The notes under the pieces are model-generated. The model had not been told where the DNA came from, did not search any database, and worked only from the letters and a program-made list of their open reading frames with translations. 64,000 nucleotides of DNA from the NCBI GenBank assembly GCA_019739215.1, contig JAHHDR010000036.1, positions 1 through 64,000 of the forward strand, read 5' to 3'. The DNA is from Rhizobium sp. (lineage in GTDB: Bacteria; Pseudomonadota; Alphaproteobacteria; Rhizobiales; Rhizobiaceae). Numbering within the stretch: position 1 is the first letter of the stretch; each line of letters begins with the position of its first letter. Positions 52,361 through 62,133 of this stretch are shown here, in pieces. The translations under genes and the position numbers were made by a program.

Positions 52361-53389
52361 TCAGTCCCTGCGACCTGCACTGTGTCGCAGGGCCCGGATC
52401 GTGTCGATCGTGTCGGACAGGGTCTGCCCGACCGGAATGTCCGGCTGCCAGCCCAGTAGCACCCGTGCGCGTTCGCCGCTGGCCTTGAACTGCCTGCCGA
52501 GCGCGGCCTTGACGAACTCGGGTGTCAGGGTAAGGGGGCTGTGGTGGAGTTTGGAATTGAGCCAGTCGAGGTAGGGAAGCATTCCGCCCAGGAAATCCGG
52601 CACGGTCAGCGGCGCGACGGGTATCGAAGGGTCGATCGCGTTCATCATCCGGCTCAGGTCACGCAATGTGGGGACCTCGTCGCAACAGAGCAGGAACCGG
52701 CCGGTGACCGGCTTTTCGGCCGCAAGGATATGACCCCGCACGACATCGCGGACATCGACGATGGGAAACGTCATCCGCGGTGCGCCAAAACGAAGCGTGC
52801 CCAGCATGATACCTTCGATCACATCCGTGCTTGGCGTGCCGCGCTTGAAGCCCGGACCGCAGACGGCGCCGGGAAGCACGGTGACCAGATCGACGCCGTA
52901 CTTCTCCGACAGTTCCCAGGCGCGCTGCTCGGCGACTGTCTTGGCGCGGAAATACGGTACCGAGAAATCGGCCTGCCAGTCGTCCTCGGTGGCGGGAGGC
53001 TCCTGGGGCGATCGAAGCGGGACCGCAACGAGCGAGGAGGTCAGCACGACTTTGCGAACCTGTCGGGCTGCCGCGCGAATGGCGGCCTCTGCACCCGCTA
53101 CGCTGTCGGCGATGACGTCATCCTCCGTCGTCCTCGTGCCCGGGTGATAGGCATAGGTGGCTGCAAGATGAAAGACGACGTCGATATTGTCACAGAGCGA
53201 CCTGAAACGATCGGCGTCGCGGATGTCGAGTTCGGCGAGTTCGACATCCGGCAGGGAAGCGATGGGCGCGTTCCGATCCGTCTCTGCGAGTGACCGCACC
53301 GTTGCACGCACGCTATAGCCCCGTCCGGCGAGAGCGCGAACAAGATTGCTGCCGATATGGCCGTTGGCTCCCGTGACTAGGGCCTTCAT
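52361..53389 (-). CDS. NAD-dependent epimerase/dehydratase (extended SDR)
   Basis: A 342-residue short-chain dehydrogenase: KALVTGANGHIGSNLVRALAGRGYSVRATVRS (nucleotide-binding GxxGxxG), VVFHLAATYAYHPGTR, the catalytic Y-x-x-x-K in VPYFRAKTVAEQRAW and VTVLPGAVCGPGFKRGTPS. The extended SDR pattern is closest to dihydroflavonol 4-reductase/HpnA-like and nucleoside-sugar epimerase families; the substrate is unknown. The start at 53389 gives the usual MKALVTGA; a longer N-terminus has no match. Confidence 0.88.
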   Translation of the reverse strand: MKALVTGANGHIGSNLVRALAGRGYSVRATVRSLAETDRNAPIASLPDVELAELDIRDADRFRSLCDNIDVVFHLAATYAYHPGTRTTEDDVIADSVAGAEAAIRAAARQVRKVVLTSSLVAVPLRSPQEPPATEDDWQADFSVPYFRAKTVAEQRAWELSEKYGVDLVTVLPGAVCGPGFKRGTPSTDVIEGIMLGTLRFGAPRMTFPIVDVRDVVRGHILAAEKPVTGRFLLCCDEVPTLRDLSRMMNAIDPSIPVAPLTVPDFLGGMLPYLDWLNSKLHHSPLTLTPEFVKAALGRQFKASGERARVLLGWQPDIPVGQTLSDTIDTIRALRHSAGRRD

Positions 53390-53549
53390 GATCTCGCCTT
53401 GATTACCGTCTCCAACCGCCGGCTCAGGCATTGAAATGAAAAAAACATTACAAGTCAAACAATCTGCACGCCAAGTCACGTTGGATCGTATACGGAGCGC
53501 GACTTAATACCTTTGTATGAAACTGAAAGATTTACTTGTGGTTGAAAAC

Positions 53550-53577
53550 AAACCCGCGAGCGCAAGCTCGCGGGTTT
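53550..53577 (-). terminator. Terminator of the DUF4189 gene
   Basis: AAACCCGCGAGC and GCTCGCGGGTTT form a perfect 12-bp stem around a 4-base loop. Read on the minus strand, it is followed by TGTTTTCAACC, a T-rich tail, and it lies 56 bases after the DUF4189 stop codon. Confidence 0.75.
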
Positions 53578-53632
53578 GGGTCGTTCGTATCTGATGCCGC
53601 TTCCGGAGGAAGGCGAGCAGGCGGATTTGCCT

Positions 53633-54019
53633 TTACTGTCCGTTGGAGCACTGGCTCGTCAGGACGCGGCAATTGTAGGAATAGCCGGAGCAGGTATGCA
53701 GCGCCTTGTTTTCGGCAGCCTGCACGTTGACACCCCAGTCCGCACCCCAGCCATTGTCTCCGCCGACGGCGAGGGCCGCGCAGGAATTGACGAAGGAATA
53801 GGCCACCTTGCAGTCGGAAGCGCCCTGGGTCTGGAAGCAGACCTGCAGGGCTGCGCCCTCGGCCTCGCTCTGGGAGCGGTAGTTCTTCGCCCAGCCGCTG
53901 GCGCCGGTATTCTGCGAGAAGGCGAAGGCTCCGTAGTTGTCTGCCGCGGAGGCTGCGATCGGCACCGACAGGAGCGCCGCGCCAAGGACGATTGTTGCGA
54001 TTTTGCTGAGTGATTTCAT
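53633..54019 (-). CDS. DUF4189 secreted protein
   Basis: A 128-residue protein with a signal peptide (IATIVLGAALLSVPIAASAAD) and a mature part beginning NYGAFAFSQNTGASGWAKNYRSQSEAEGAALQVCFQTQGASDCKVAYSFVNSCAALAVGGDNGWGADWGVNVQAAENKALHTCSGYSYNCRVLTSQCSNG. Six cysteines and the repeated A-L-x-x-C pattern are typical of DUF4189; likely periplasmic with disulfides, function unknown. A strong terminator follows. Confidence 0.88.
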   Translation of the reverse strand: MKSLSKIATIVLGAALLSVPIAASAADNYGAFAFSQNTGASGWAKNYRSQSEAEGAALQVCFQTQGASDCKVAYSFVNSCAALAVGGDNGWGADWGVNVQAAENKALHTCSGYSYNCRVLTSQCSNGQ

Positions 54020-54328
54020 CTTATTCCCCCTCTATGGAAGATGCTGCCTCTTCAGTCAGAACGAATAATGTTTTGGGAATATTCGCAAGTCCAGCGTTTT
54101 TTTTATCATCCGGTCACGTGAATAGAAAATTGCCTCCGGCCCGTAAAACTTACTGGTTCAACGCCTGAAAATTACCGTCTTGACGCGAGTTTTCGTCGGG
54201 TTCACCGATCTGTACTTGCAGCGTTGCTCGCCGTTGCCGGTGTGTCGGTCGATGCGGAAGGTGAAGCGAGATGGCGCGGGCCATGGGTCGTGATATAGCT
54301 TCCCCGCGAACGAGGCGGGGACAGACGT
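54020..54328. other. Intergenic region with no clear gene
   Basis: The ~310 bases between the DUF4189 start and the next coding region contain the likely DUF4189 leader with AT-rich DNA near 54060-54100. I see no convincing small gene or RNA; the long minus-strand frame across 54158-55042 is antisense to the next gene and lacks its codon pattern. Confidence 0.5.
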
Positions 54329-55443
54329 ATGGCGGTCAGAATCGGAACATTCAACATCGAGAACCTGCTGACGCGCTTCGACTTCACCGGATTCCGCAAT
54401 CAGTTGCGTGGCGATCGGGTGCTCCGGCTCTATCAGATCGCGACCGCGGCGGACTACCAGCGCTTCGAGGAGGCGCGTATGATCGCGATGACCGACGACA
54501 CGCGGCAGTTGACCGGGCTGGCGATCGCGGAGGCCGATGCCGATATTCTCTGCCTGCAGGAAGTGGAAAGCCTCGAGGCACTGCAGGCGTTCGAATTCGG
54601 CTATCTCTACCGGATGATGGGCGAAGGCTATCGCAACAAGTACCTGGTGGAGGGCAATGATTCGCGGGGCATCGATGTCGCGATCATGATGCGGGAGAGG
54701 ACTCGCGATGGCCAGCCGATCGAATTTGTCGGAATGCAGAGCCATGCGGGTCAGACGTTCGACGCGATGGGCCTTTATGCTGACGATCTCGCCAGGACGG
54801 AGAAGCCGCATGACCGGATCTTCCGCCGCGACTGCCTCGAAATCGACGTCAGGATCGGAGGCCGGCCGCTCACGATCTATGGCCGTGCATTTCAAGTCCA
54901 TGAACTCGCCGCGCGACCAGGTCGATGGCCGCATCGCCACCATGCCGCTCCGGACCGCCGAGGCCCGTGCGGTCCGCAAGATCATCGAGTCCAGGTTCGG
55001 TGCCTCGCCAGGCAACAAGAATTTCGTCATCTGCGGCGACATGAACGACTACCAGGAGCGACTGGTGATATCCGGTTCGCCGCGGGCCGGCTTCAGCTTC
55101 ACGCCTGCCGTCGAGGCGCAGTCGGCGCTCGACGTCTTCTCCTCGGACGGTTTCGTGGAAAATGTCGTGCGCCGGCCGCCCGCAGGATGATCGCTGGACG
55201 CTGTACCATGCGCAGGGCATGCTGGTCCGTCACCTCTGCCAGCTGGACTATCCTCCTTGGCTGTCCCCCGGCGCTCACCCGGGCCAACCCCGATGTCGTC
55301 CCCGAGATCATTCGCAAGGGCCAGCCCCTACCGCACGCCGATGCCGCCCGGCCAGGAGGTGGAGCGCTTTCCGCGCACCGGCTGGGACCGACCCCAAGGC
55401 GTCGGATCATTGCCCGGTCGTGGTGGAGCTCGATGTTCCATGA
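54329..55443 (+). pseudogene. Endonuclease/exonuclease/phosphatase-family protein, five frameshifts
   Basis: The frames join as AVRIGTFNIENLLTRFDFTGF, DILCLQEVESLEALQAFE, HFKSMNSPRDQVDGRIATMPLRTAEARAVRKII, FVICGDMNDYQERL and ASDHCPVVVELDVP. This is the family's Mg-dependent phosphodiester-hydrolase pattern (N-E, D-N, SDH). Five single-base insertions at about 54882, 55184, 55267, 55325 and 55393 break it, all but one in C-runs. With them removed, a 369-residue protein is continuous. The ending overlaps the Nudix start as ATGA. In the organism it is probably intact. It is likely a nuclease or lipid phosphatase. Confidence 0.8.
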
Positions 55444-56143
55444 CGTCGGCTCTCCCCGTGAAAGACGGGTCTGCTGACCGATGCCGGCTTTCCCCGGGAG
55501 GGCACCGTCTTCCCTGTCTCGTCCTTTCAACTCGTGGTTTCGGACGAACCGCATCCATGGGTGCTTGAGAACACAGACGAGATTGCCCGCAACTGGGAAA
55601 GGGAACGTGCCGCCAACCCCCGTCTCTTCAATGGAGAGATGGTGCTTCAGCGCATGCTTTGGCACCGCTCCGGCCATGTGGAGGGCAGGGCGCATATGGT
55701 CCCCTTCGCGGCGTTTCTGCATTGGCGTCGTTCCGGGCGGGGCCCCGGTGCGCATCATCTCTTCGCCCTGCCGATGATCCTCTCGGCCGATGGCGCCGTG
55801 ATGGCGATCCGGATGGCGCAGACAACAGCCAATCCCGGCCGGGTCTATTCTCCCGCCGGCTCGCTCGATGCGCATGACGTCGTTGACGGTGTCTGCGACC
55901 TCGATGCCAACATGCGCCGCGAGACGCCTCGAAGAGACCGGGCTCGATCTTGCGGAGATGGCGACCGAGGTGGGTTGGCGGGCGCTGCATGTCGCCAACA
56001 GCCTTTCGTTCTTCAGGGTGTTCCGCAGCCGGCTTGATGCGGAGGCACTGCAGGCGCGTGTAACGATGCATATCGCCGGCGAACCGGAACCGGAAATTTT
56101 CCGAAATCATTGCAATCCGGTCGCCGGATCCGGCGGCGCATGA
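55440..56143 (+). pseudogene. Nudix hydrolase, two frameshifts
   Basis: Starts in an ATGA overlap with the previous gene. The joined frame reads MTSALPVKTGLLTDAGFPREGTVFPVSSFQ, PHPWVLENTDEIARNWERERAANPRLFNGEMVLQ and the Nudix-like LFALPMILSADGAVMAIRMAQTTANPGRVYSPAGSLDAHDVVDGVCDLDANMRRERLEETGLDLAEM. The RE-x-x-EE-x-G box is recognisable. Two single-base insertions (near 55465 and 55924) break it; correction gives ~233 residues. Likely hydrolyses a nucleoside-diphosphate derivative. The substrate is unknown. Confidence 0.75.
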
Positions 56144-56201
56144 TTATGCGCCATTCATGCCCGCCGGCGCTCGAATGGCTCTTCAGGCAAGGAATGGTGT
56201 G

Positions 56202-57124
56202 ATGGCCCGCGACTATTTGATGGCACGAGGACTATGCGATCTACGATGTCTTCACCGGCGAGAAACTGACCGGCAATCCGTTGGCGGTTGTCTTCGACGG
56301 CGACGGTCTGTCCGACGACAGGATGCAGGCCATTGCCCGAGAGTTCAATCTCTCGGAGACAGTCTTCGTCCGACCGCCGCAAAATCCGGCGCATGCCGCA
56401 AGCCTGCGCATCTTCACGCCGGGCCGGGAAACTTCCCTTTGCCGGCCATCCCACGGTGGGCGCCGCGGTGGCGCTGGCGGAGCGGCGCCATGGGGCGGCC
56501 GACATCGATCTCGTGAGCGTGCTCGAGGAGACGATCGGTCCGGTCCGCTGCGCCGTCAGGCTTGCCGCCGGCGCGGTCAGCTTCGCCGAGTTCGACCTGC
56601 CGCGGACTGCCGAGCGGATGGAGGCAACGCTCGAGCCGCAGGACAATTGCCGACGCCTTGTGCATCAGCGCCGCCGATATCGGTTTTGAGAAACCATCGC
56701 CTGTCGGCATGGACGGCCGGCGTCGGCTATGTGCTGGTTCCGGTTCGCGACCGCACGGTCGCCGCAAGCATCCGCTTCGACCCGCAGCGCTGGTCGAGCA
56801 GTCCCGTCGGTGCAGTCAGCGCCTATGTCTACTGCCGCGGCGGTGTCGATCACAGGGCGAGCTTTCACGCTCGCATGTTCGCGCCGGATCTCGGCATCAC
56901 CGAGGATCCGGCGACGGGCTCCGCGGTCGCCGCCATGAGCGGCGCCATCCGCCATTTCGATGCGCTCTCACCGGGCCATCATGCCCTGACAATCGAGCAG
57001 GGCGTGGAAATGGGCCGTCCGTCCCTGATCCACCTGCATGTCGAATCCAACGCGCATTCCATCGAGAGGGGCGCGGATCGGCGGCCAGGCGGTGAAGATT
57101 GCCGAGGGCCGGATTCTGCTTTGA
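56202..57124 (+). pseudogene. PhzF-family isomerase/epimerase-like protein, five frameshifts
   Basis: The joined frame reads YAIYDVFTGEKLTGNPLAVVFDGDGLSDDRMQAIAREFNLSETVFV, LPFAGHPTVGAAVALAERR, and later ITEDPATGSAVAAMSGAI with EQGVEMGRPSLIHLHV. These are the PhzF motifs, including the GHPT and DPATGSA blocks that form the two halves of the active site. Five single-base insertions (about 56218, 56433, 56643, 56693, 57068) break it; correction gives about 305 residues, normal for the family. PhzF-like proteins outside phenazine pathways have unknown substrates. No phenazine genes are nearby. Confidence 0.82.
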
Positions 57125-57256
57125 TTTGGCGGCTTTACGGGGGGATTCAGCCTTTAAACGCAGCATGCCTGAACTTTTTTCCACCGGCAGGGGTTGCCAA
57201 GGTTCAGTCCAACCCGGCTATACGCCCCGCCCAACGGCAAGGAATTGTCGCCAGGC

Positions 57257-57332
<76 letters not shown>

Positions 57333-57516
57333 TTATTTTTTTCCGGACATTGTGGCATATCGTGTTCCGACCCATAGCGGCGCGCGGCTGCCGCTGACGT
57401 CCAGCGTTCCCCGGCCACTCTCATTTGTTACCATGTCACCCGACATGGGAACTCCAAGCCCTGCAGCGGCATTCAAGCTCTATCCCTGTCGAAGTACCGG
57501 GGCGAGGAGTGATGTC

Positions 57517-58365
57517 GTGGCGCCAAGGGCGAACTGGAAGGGCTTTCTGAAGCTCGGCGAACTCAATTGCGCGGTGGCGCTCTATACCGCAGCGTCCACC
57601 TCCGAGCGGGTTTCCTTTCATATGCTGAACCGGAAGACGGGCAACCGTCTCAATCGCGAATTCGTCGATTCCGACACCGGCACGGCCGTCGAGCGGGACG
57701 ACCAGGTGAAGGGCTACGAAGTCAGCGACGGCCGCTATGTCGAACTGGAGCCGGAGGAGGTTGCCGCCGCCGTTCCGGAGGCGGACAAGATGCTGGAGAT
57801 CGACGAGTTCGTCGCCTGCTCGGATGTGGATGACACGTTCTTCGACAAGCCCTATTACATCGCGCCGGCGGACAGCCAATCCGGCGAGGTGTTCGCGCTC
57901 GTCCGGGAAGGGCTCGAGAAGAGCAAGGTGGCGGCGGTCGCACGCACCGTGCTGTTCCGCCGCTACAGGACATTGCTCATTCGGCCGCACGGACGCGGTC
58001 TGGTCGCCAATACGCTCGCCTATGACTACGAGATTCGTCCGTCGACGGAGGCGTTCGAGGGTATCGCGGCGCGCCGGATGGAAAAAGAGATGATGGAACT
58101 GGCGGGCCATATCATCAAGACCAAGATGGGCCATTTCGATCCCGCGGAGTTCGATGATCGCTACGAGTCTGCCCTGGCGGAACTCGTCAAAGCCAAGATC
58201 GAGGGTCGCAAGGTCCGCAGGCCGAAAGCCCCGAAACAGACCCGGCCTGCCGACCTGCTCGAGGCCCTTCGCCGCAGTGCGGGGGGAGACGAGAAGCCGG
58301 CCTCCGGCACCGCCCGTGGCAACGCCAAAAAGCGGGCTGGAACGTCCATGCGCAAGGCGGGCTGA
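57517..58365 (+). CDS. ku: Ku protein (first copy)
   Basis: A 282-residue bacterial Ku. It starts APRANWKGFLKLGELNCAVALYTAASTSERVSFHMLNRKTGNRL and has the core VEFVDSDTG... VKGYEVSDGRYVELEPEEV and YEIRPSTEAFEGIAARRMEKEMMELAGHIIKTKMGHFDPAEFDDRYESALAELVKAK. Ku binds double-strand ends and recruits LigD. A GTG start at 57517 follows GAGGAGTGATGTC and gives the family N-terminus; the upstream ATG at 57352 does not. The stop is three bases before ligD. The lysine-rich tail is usual. Confidence 0.93.
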   Translation: MAPRANWKGFLKLGELNCAVALYTAASTSERVSFHMLNRKTGNRLNREFVDSDTGTAVERDDQVKGYEVSDGRYVELEPEEVAAAVPEADKMLEIDEFVACSDVDDTFFDKPYYIAPADSQSGEVFALVREGLEKSKVAAVARTVLFRRYRTLLIRPHGRGLVANTLAYDYEIRPSTEAFEGIAARRMEKEMMELAGHIIKTKMGHFDPAEFDDRYESALAELVKAKIEGRKVRRPKAPKQTRPADLLEALRRSAGGDEKPASGTARGNAKKRAGTSMRKAG

Positions 58366-58368
58366 CGC

Positions 58369-60876
58369 ATGGCGCTCGACACTTACCACGCCAAGCGCGA
58401 TTTCTCGCGCACCCGCGAGCCCCGCGGCAAGGGCTCGGCGCAGAAGAAGGCGGCCAACAGCTTCGTCATCCAGAAACACGCCGCGACCCGCCTGCATTAC
58501 GACTTGCGGCTGGAGATGGACGGCGTCCTCAGGAGCTGGGCCGTGACCCGCGGGCCGAGCCTTGTTGCCGGCGAGCGCCGGCTTGCCGTGCATGTCGAGG
58601 ACCACCCGCTCGAATATGGCGGGTTCGAGGGGACCATTCCGAAGGGCGAATATGGCGGCGGCGAGGTCATCGTCTGGGACCATGGCACCTGGAAACCGGT
58701 CGGAGATCCCGCCAAGGGTTATGCGAAGGGGCATCTCGAGTTCGAACTCTCGGGCGAGAAACTGCGCGGGCGATGGCATCTCGTCCGCATCAAGGGCAAG
58801 CCGCGCGAGACGCGCGAAAACTGGCTGCTGATCAAGGCGGACGACGAAGAAGCCCGCGACGAAGACGAGCCCGACATCCTCGAACAGCATCCGCAATCGG
58901 TTCTGAGCGGCCGCCGGATCGAAGACCTCAAGCGTGAATCCCCGGGTTGGTCATCGAAGACAGGCGGCGCCATCAAGCAAGCGAGGAGCCGACGGCGCGG
59001 GCAGCCGCCGACCGAGACGGACGACGCAAGCAGCCGGGCGCAGGCCGACCTGCCAGATTTCGTGGAGCCGCAACTCGCGACGCTCATCGACAAGGCACCG
59101 ATCGGAAAGCGGTGGATCCACGAGATCAAGTTCGATGGCTATCGGCTTCAGGCGCGCATCGCCGGGGGAAAGGTGAGATTGACGACGCGGGGCGGCCTGG
59201 ACTGGACGAAGCGCTTCGGCAAGACGCTGACGGACGCACTTGCCGCGCTGCCGCTGAGCACGGCGTTGATCGACGGCGAACTGGTCGTCGAAACTGCCTC
59301 CGGAAGTTCCGATTTTTCGGCGCTGCAGTCCGATCTGAGCGCAGGCCGCAAGGACAGGTTCGTCTACTACGCCTTCGACCTGGTTCATCTCGATGGTCGC
59401 GACCTGAGCGGGCTTCCGCTCCTCGAGCGCAAGGCCATGCTCCGGCCGTTGCTGGCGGATGGGGGGCCGGTCCGATACAGCGAGCATTTCGACGACGGTG
59501 GCGCGATGGTGCTCGAACACGCCTGCCGTCTGTCGCTGGAGGGCATAGTGTCCAAGCGGGCGGACGCGTCCTATCGATCCGGACGCGGCAGGGACTGGGT
59601 GAAGTCGAAATGCTCCGCGCGCCAGGAATTCGTCATCGCCGGATACGTGCCGTCGACCGCCACGGCAAATGCCATCGGCTCGCTGGTGATGGGCGTCCAT
59701 GATGACGGCAAGCTCGTTCATATCGGGCGGGTCGGAACCGGTTATTCGGCTGTCGTGGCGCGGCAACTCTACAAGACGCTGAAGGCGCTGCGCATTGACA
59801 GAAGCGCCTTTGCCGAGAAAATCAGCGCCGATGCCGCGCGCGGCGTGGTGTTCGTCGAGCCGACACTGGTGGCGGAAGTCGAATTCCGGGCATGGACGGC
59901 AGATGGAAACCTGCGCCATGCCGCCTTTCGCGGGCTGAGGGAGGACAAGGTGGCGAAGGATGTGGTGCGCGAGCAGGCCCCGACGGACACGATCGCGAAA
60001 CCGCAGGCGCGCAGGGTGAAGCTGACGCATCCCGACCGCATCTACTGGCCCGATGCCGGCGTGACCAAGGAAGGTCTGGCCGACTACTATGCCGAAGTCT
60101 GGCCGAAGATGTCCCGCTTCATCGTGGATCGACCGCTTGCTCTCCTGCGCGCACCCGAGGGTATCGACGGCCAGAGCTTCTTCCAGAAGCATGGCTGGCG
60201 CGGCATGAACAAGGCGATTGGCCTGTCGCCGGATCCCGGCGATCCGGGCGGCGACAAGAACATCGTCATCCATGACCTCGACGGCCTGCTGGGGCTGGTG
60301 CAATCCGGCGTCCTCGAAATCCACCCCTGGGGCGCCGCATCCAAGAACCTGGAAAAGCCCGACATGATCATCATGGACCTTGACCCGGGCGAGGGCGTGT
60401 CCTGGACCAGGGTCATGGAAGCGGCTCTGGACGTGAAAGCACGGCTCGAAGGCGCGGGTCTCGCCGCGTTCCTGAAGACATCCGGCGGCAAGGGCCTGCA
60501 TGTGGTTGCGCCGCTCAAGCCGTCGGCTGGATGGCCCGCCGTCAAGGCCTTCGCGAAATCCATCGCCGACGACATGGCGGGCGACGAGCCGGACAGGTAC
60601 GTGGCGACGATCACCAAATCCAGGCGCAAGGGCAAGATTCTTGTCGACTACCTCCGAAACGGCCGGGGCAACACCGCTGTTGCGCCTTATTCGACTCGCG
60701 CCCGACCGGGCGCACCCGTGTCGATGCCGATCGGATGGGAGGAACTCTCGGATGCGATCGGCCCGGCCTATTTCACGGTGCTCAATGCCCCGCAGCGGCT
60801 GGCGTCGATGAAGGACGACCCGTGGGAGCAGTTCCGGGCATCGGCCAGGCCGCTTTCAAAGAAGGCCGCCGATTGA
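58369..60876 (+). CDS. ligD: Multifunctional DNA ligase D
   Basis: An 835-residue LigD with three domains in the order phosphoesterase, ligase, polymerase. The phosphoesterase region is HAATRLHYDLRLEMDGVLRSWAVTRGPSL (residues ~37-180). The ATP-dependent ligase has K254 in WIHEIKFDGYRLQARIAGG. The primase-polymerase has LDPGEGVSW (D670 and D672) and SGGKGLHVVAPLKPSAGW. It seals breaks held by Ku and can add nucleotides. It shares an operon with the first ku, and the second ku converges on its 3' end. Confidence 0.95.
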   Translation: MALDTYHAKRDFSRTREPRGKGSAQKKAANSFVIQKHAATRLHYDLRLEMDGVLRSWAVTRGPSLVAGERRLAVHVEDHPLEYGGFEGTIPKGEYGGGEVIVWDHGTWKPVGDPAKGYAKGHLEFELSGEKLRGRWHLVRIKGKPRETRENWLLIKADDEEARDEDEPDILEQHPQSVLSGRRIEDLKRESPGWSSKTGGAIKQARSRRRGQPPTETDDASSRAQADLPDFVEPQLATLIDKAPIGKRWIHEIKFDGYRLQARIAGGKVRLTTRGGLDWTKRFGKTLTDALAALPLSTALIDGELVVETASGSSDFSALQSDLSAGRKDRFVYYAFDLVHLDGRDLSGLPLLERKAMLRPLLADGGPVRYSEHFDDGGAMVLEHACRLSLEGIVSKRADASYRSGRGRDWVKSKCSARQEFVIAGYVPSTATANAIGSLVMGVHDDGKLVHIGRVGTGYSAVVARQLYKTLKALRIDRSAFAEKISADAARGVVFVEPTLVAEVEFRAWTADGNLRHAAFRGLREDKVAKDVVREQAPTDTIAKPQARRVKLTHPDRIYWPDAGVTKEGLADYYAEVWPKMSRFIVDRPLALLRAPEGIDGQSFFQKHGWRGMNKAIGLSPDPGDPGGDKNIVIHDLDGLLGLVQSGVLEIHPWGAASKNLEKPDMIIMDLDPGEGVSWTRVMEAALDVKARLEGAGLAAFLKTSGGKGLHVVAPLKPSAGWPAVKAFAKSIADDMAGDEPDRYVATITKSRRKGKILVDYLRNGRGNTAVAPYSTRARPGAPVSMPIGWEELSDAIGPAYFTVLNAPQRLASMKDDPWEQFRASARPLSKKAAD

Positions 60877-60879
60877 CGT

Positions 60880-61677
60880 CTACTTCTTGCGGTCCCTCGT
60901 GAGACTGGCCTTCAGCGCATCCATGATGTTGACGACGTTGCTCGGCGGCTCGGGCGTGCCAGGCTTCGGGGCGTGGGTCGCTCGCTTGTTTTTCTTCTTC
61001 GATGCGATGATCTTCAGGAGATTGTCCTGGACGGGATCTTCGGCGATCGCCGCATCCCATTTCCGGGTCCGTCCCTTGATGTATTTCTTCATCAGCGAGA
61101 GCTGGTCCGGCTGGGCTTTCTCACCATCGATATCGCCGAAATAGTCTTCGGCGTCGCGAACCTCGTCGCCATAGCGCAAGGTCCAGAGGACGATGCCGCG
61201 GTCGCGGGGTTCAAGCAGCACTGCTCGCTCGCGGCGATACATCACCAGTCGGGAAATGCCGACCACCGCGTTGGTCGTCATTGCGTCGCGGATCACTGCG
61301 AAGGCCTCTTCGCCAACCTTGTCGTCGGGGATGAGGTAATGCGGCTTGTCGTACCAGATCCAGGCGACCTCTCCGGCCGGCACGAACATGTCGATGTCGA
61401 TCGTCCGCGTGCTTTCGAGTGCGACATCATCCAGTTCGTCGTCTTCCAGCATGACATAGTCATCCTCGCCGCGCTGGTAGCCGCGGATTTCGTCGTCGTC
61501 CTCGACGGGCTTGCGTGTCACGCTGTCGACATAGCGGGACACGACGCGGTTGCCGGTCTTTCGGTTGAGGGTGTGGAACCGGACCTTCTCGGCCTCGCTC
61601 GTTGCCCGCATCATCGCCACGGGACAGGTCACGAGAGACAGCTTGAGATAGCCCTTCCAGAATGTGCGCGGCGCCAT
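60880..61677 (-). CDS. Ku protein (second copy)
   Basis: A 265-residue Ku: APRTFWKGYLKLSLVTCPVAMMRATSEAEKVRFHTLNRKTGNRVVSRYVDS, VEDDDEIRGYQRGEDDYVMLEDDELDDVALESTRTIDIDMFV, and ERAVLLEPRDRGIVLWTLRYGDEVRDAEDYFGDI. It differs strongly from the first copy in the N-terminal 100 residues and has a shorter tail. Its stop is three bases from the convergent ligD stop. Several rhizobia keep several Ku genes with different expression. Confidence 0.93.
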   Translation of the reverse strand: MAPRTFWKGYLKLSLVTCPVAMMRATSEAEKVRFHTLNRKTGNRVVSRYVDSVTRKPVEDDDEIRGYQRGEDDYVMLEDDELDDVALESTRTIDIDMFVPAGEVAWIWYDKPHYLIPDDKVGEEAFAVIRDAMTTNAVVGISRLVMYRRERAVLLEPRDRGIVLWTLRYGDEVRDAEDYFGDIDGEKAQPDQLSLMKKYIKGRTRKWDAAIAEDPVQDNLLKIIASKKKNKRATHAPKPGTPEPPSNVVNIMDALKASLTRDRKK

Positions 61678-61775
61678 GAGAACTCCCTTCGATACGAGCA
61701 AACGGGCATGGGCGCTGGCGAGTTCCTCCGGAACAGTTCCGCTCGCGGGGAATTTGCATTGTAAAGGGAAAAACC

Positions 61776-62015
61776 ATGGCAGAACGAATTTTTAAGGTCG
61801 ATCCGAAGGACAGGTTGCTGGCGGCGCTTTTCGCCCAGTTGAAGGCGGAACGGGAGACGCGCGAGGCGCTGGCATGGGCGATCCGCAGCGGTGCCACGTC
61901 GCCGGAAGTGCTCGAGGCACTTGCGGGAGATGTCGTGCCCGTCGCAGTGGCCGAGGATGTCACCGCGCTCGAACGCCTGCTCGCCATCGATCATGCGGGC
62001 AAGCCGCCGCACTGA
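61776..62015 (+). CDS. Conserved small protein of unknown function
   Basis: A 79-residue protein: AERIFKVDPKDRLLAALFAQLKAERETREALAWAIRSGATSPEVLEALAGDVVPVAVAEDVTALERLLAIDHAGKP. Predicted helical, acidic, without membrane segments. It is divergent from the second ku with ~100 bases between, and precedes transglutaminase-like genes. I do not recognise a domain. A real gene is supported by strong G/C third positions and an ATG preceded by AAAGGGAAAAACC. Confidence 0.6.
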   Translation: MAERIFKVDPKDRLLAALFAQLKAERETREALAWAIRSGATSPEVLEALAGDVVPVAVAEDVTALERLLAIDHAGKPPH

Positions 62016-62133
62016 GCATGCGTTGGCAGGCGTATTACCGAAATGGGGACTGGCCGTGCGGCGCTACAAGGTTGAGTCCTTGCTTCAAGGCCTATATGAC
62101 GCACGGACTCACATGACGCGCAGGCCGCAGCCC

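Noticed and set aside
54158..55042. Minus-strand gene opposite the endonuclease/phosphatase
   Set aside because: It stays open only because the plus strand is GC-rich; the plus strand carries the family motifs once insertions are removed.
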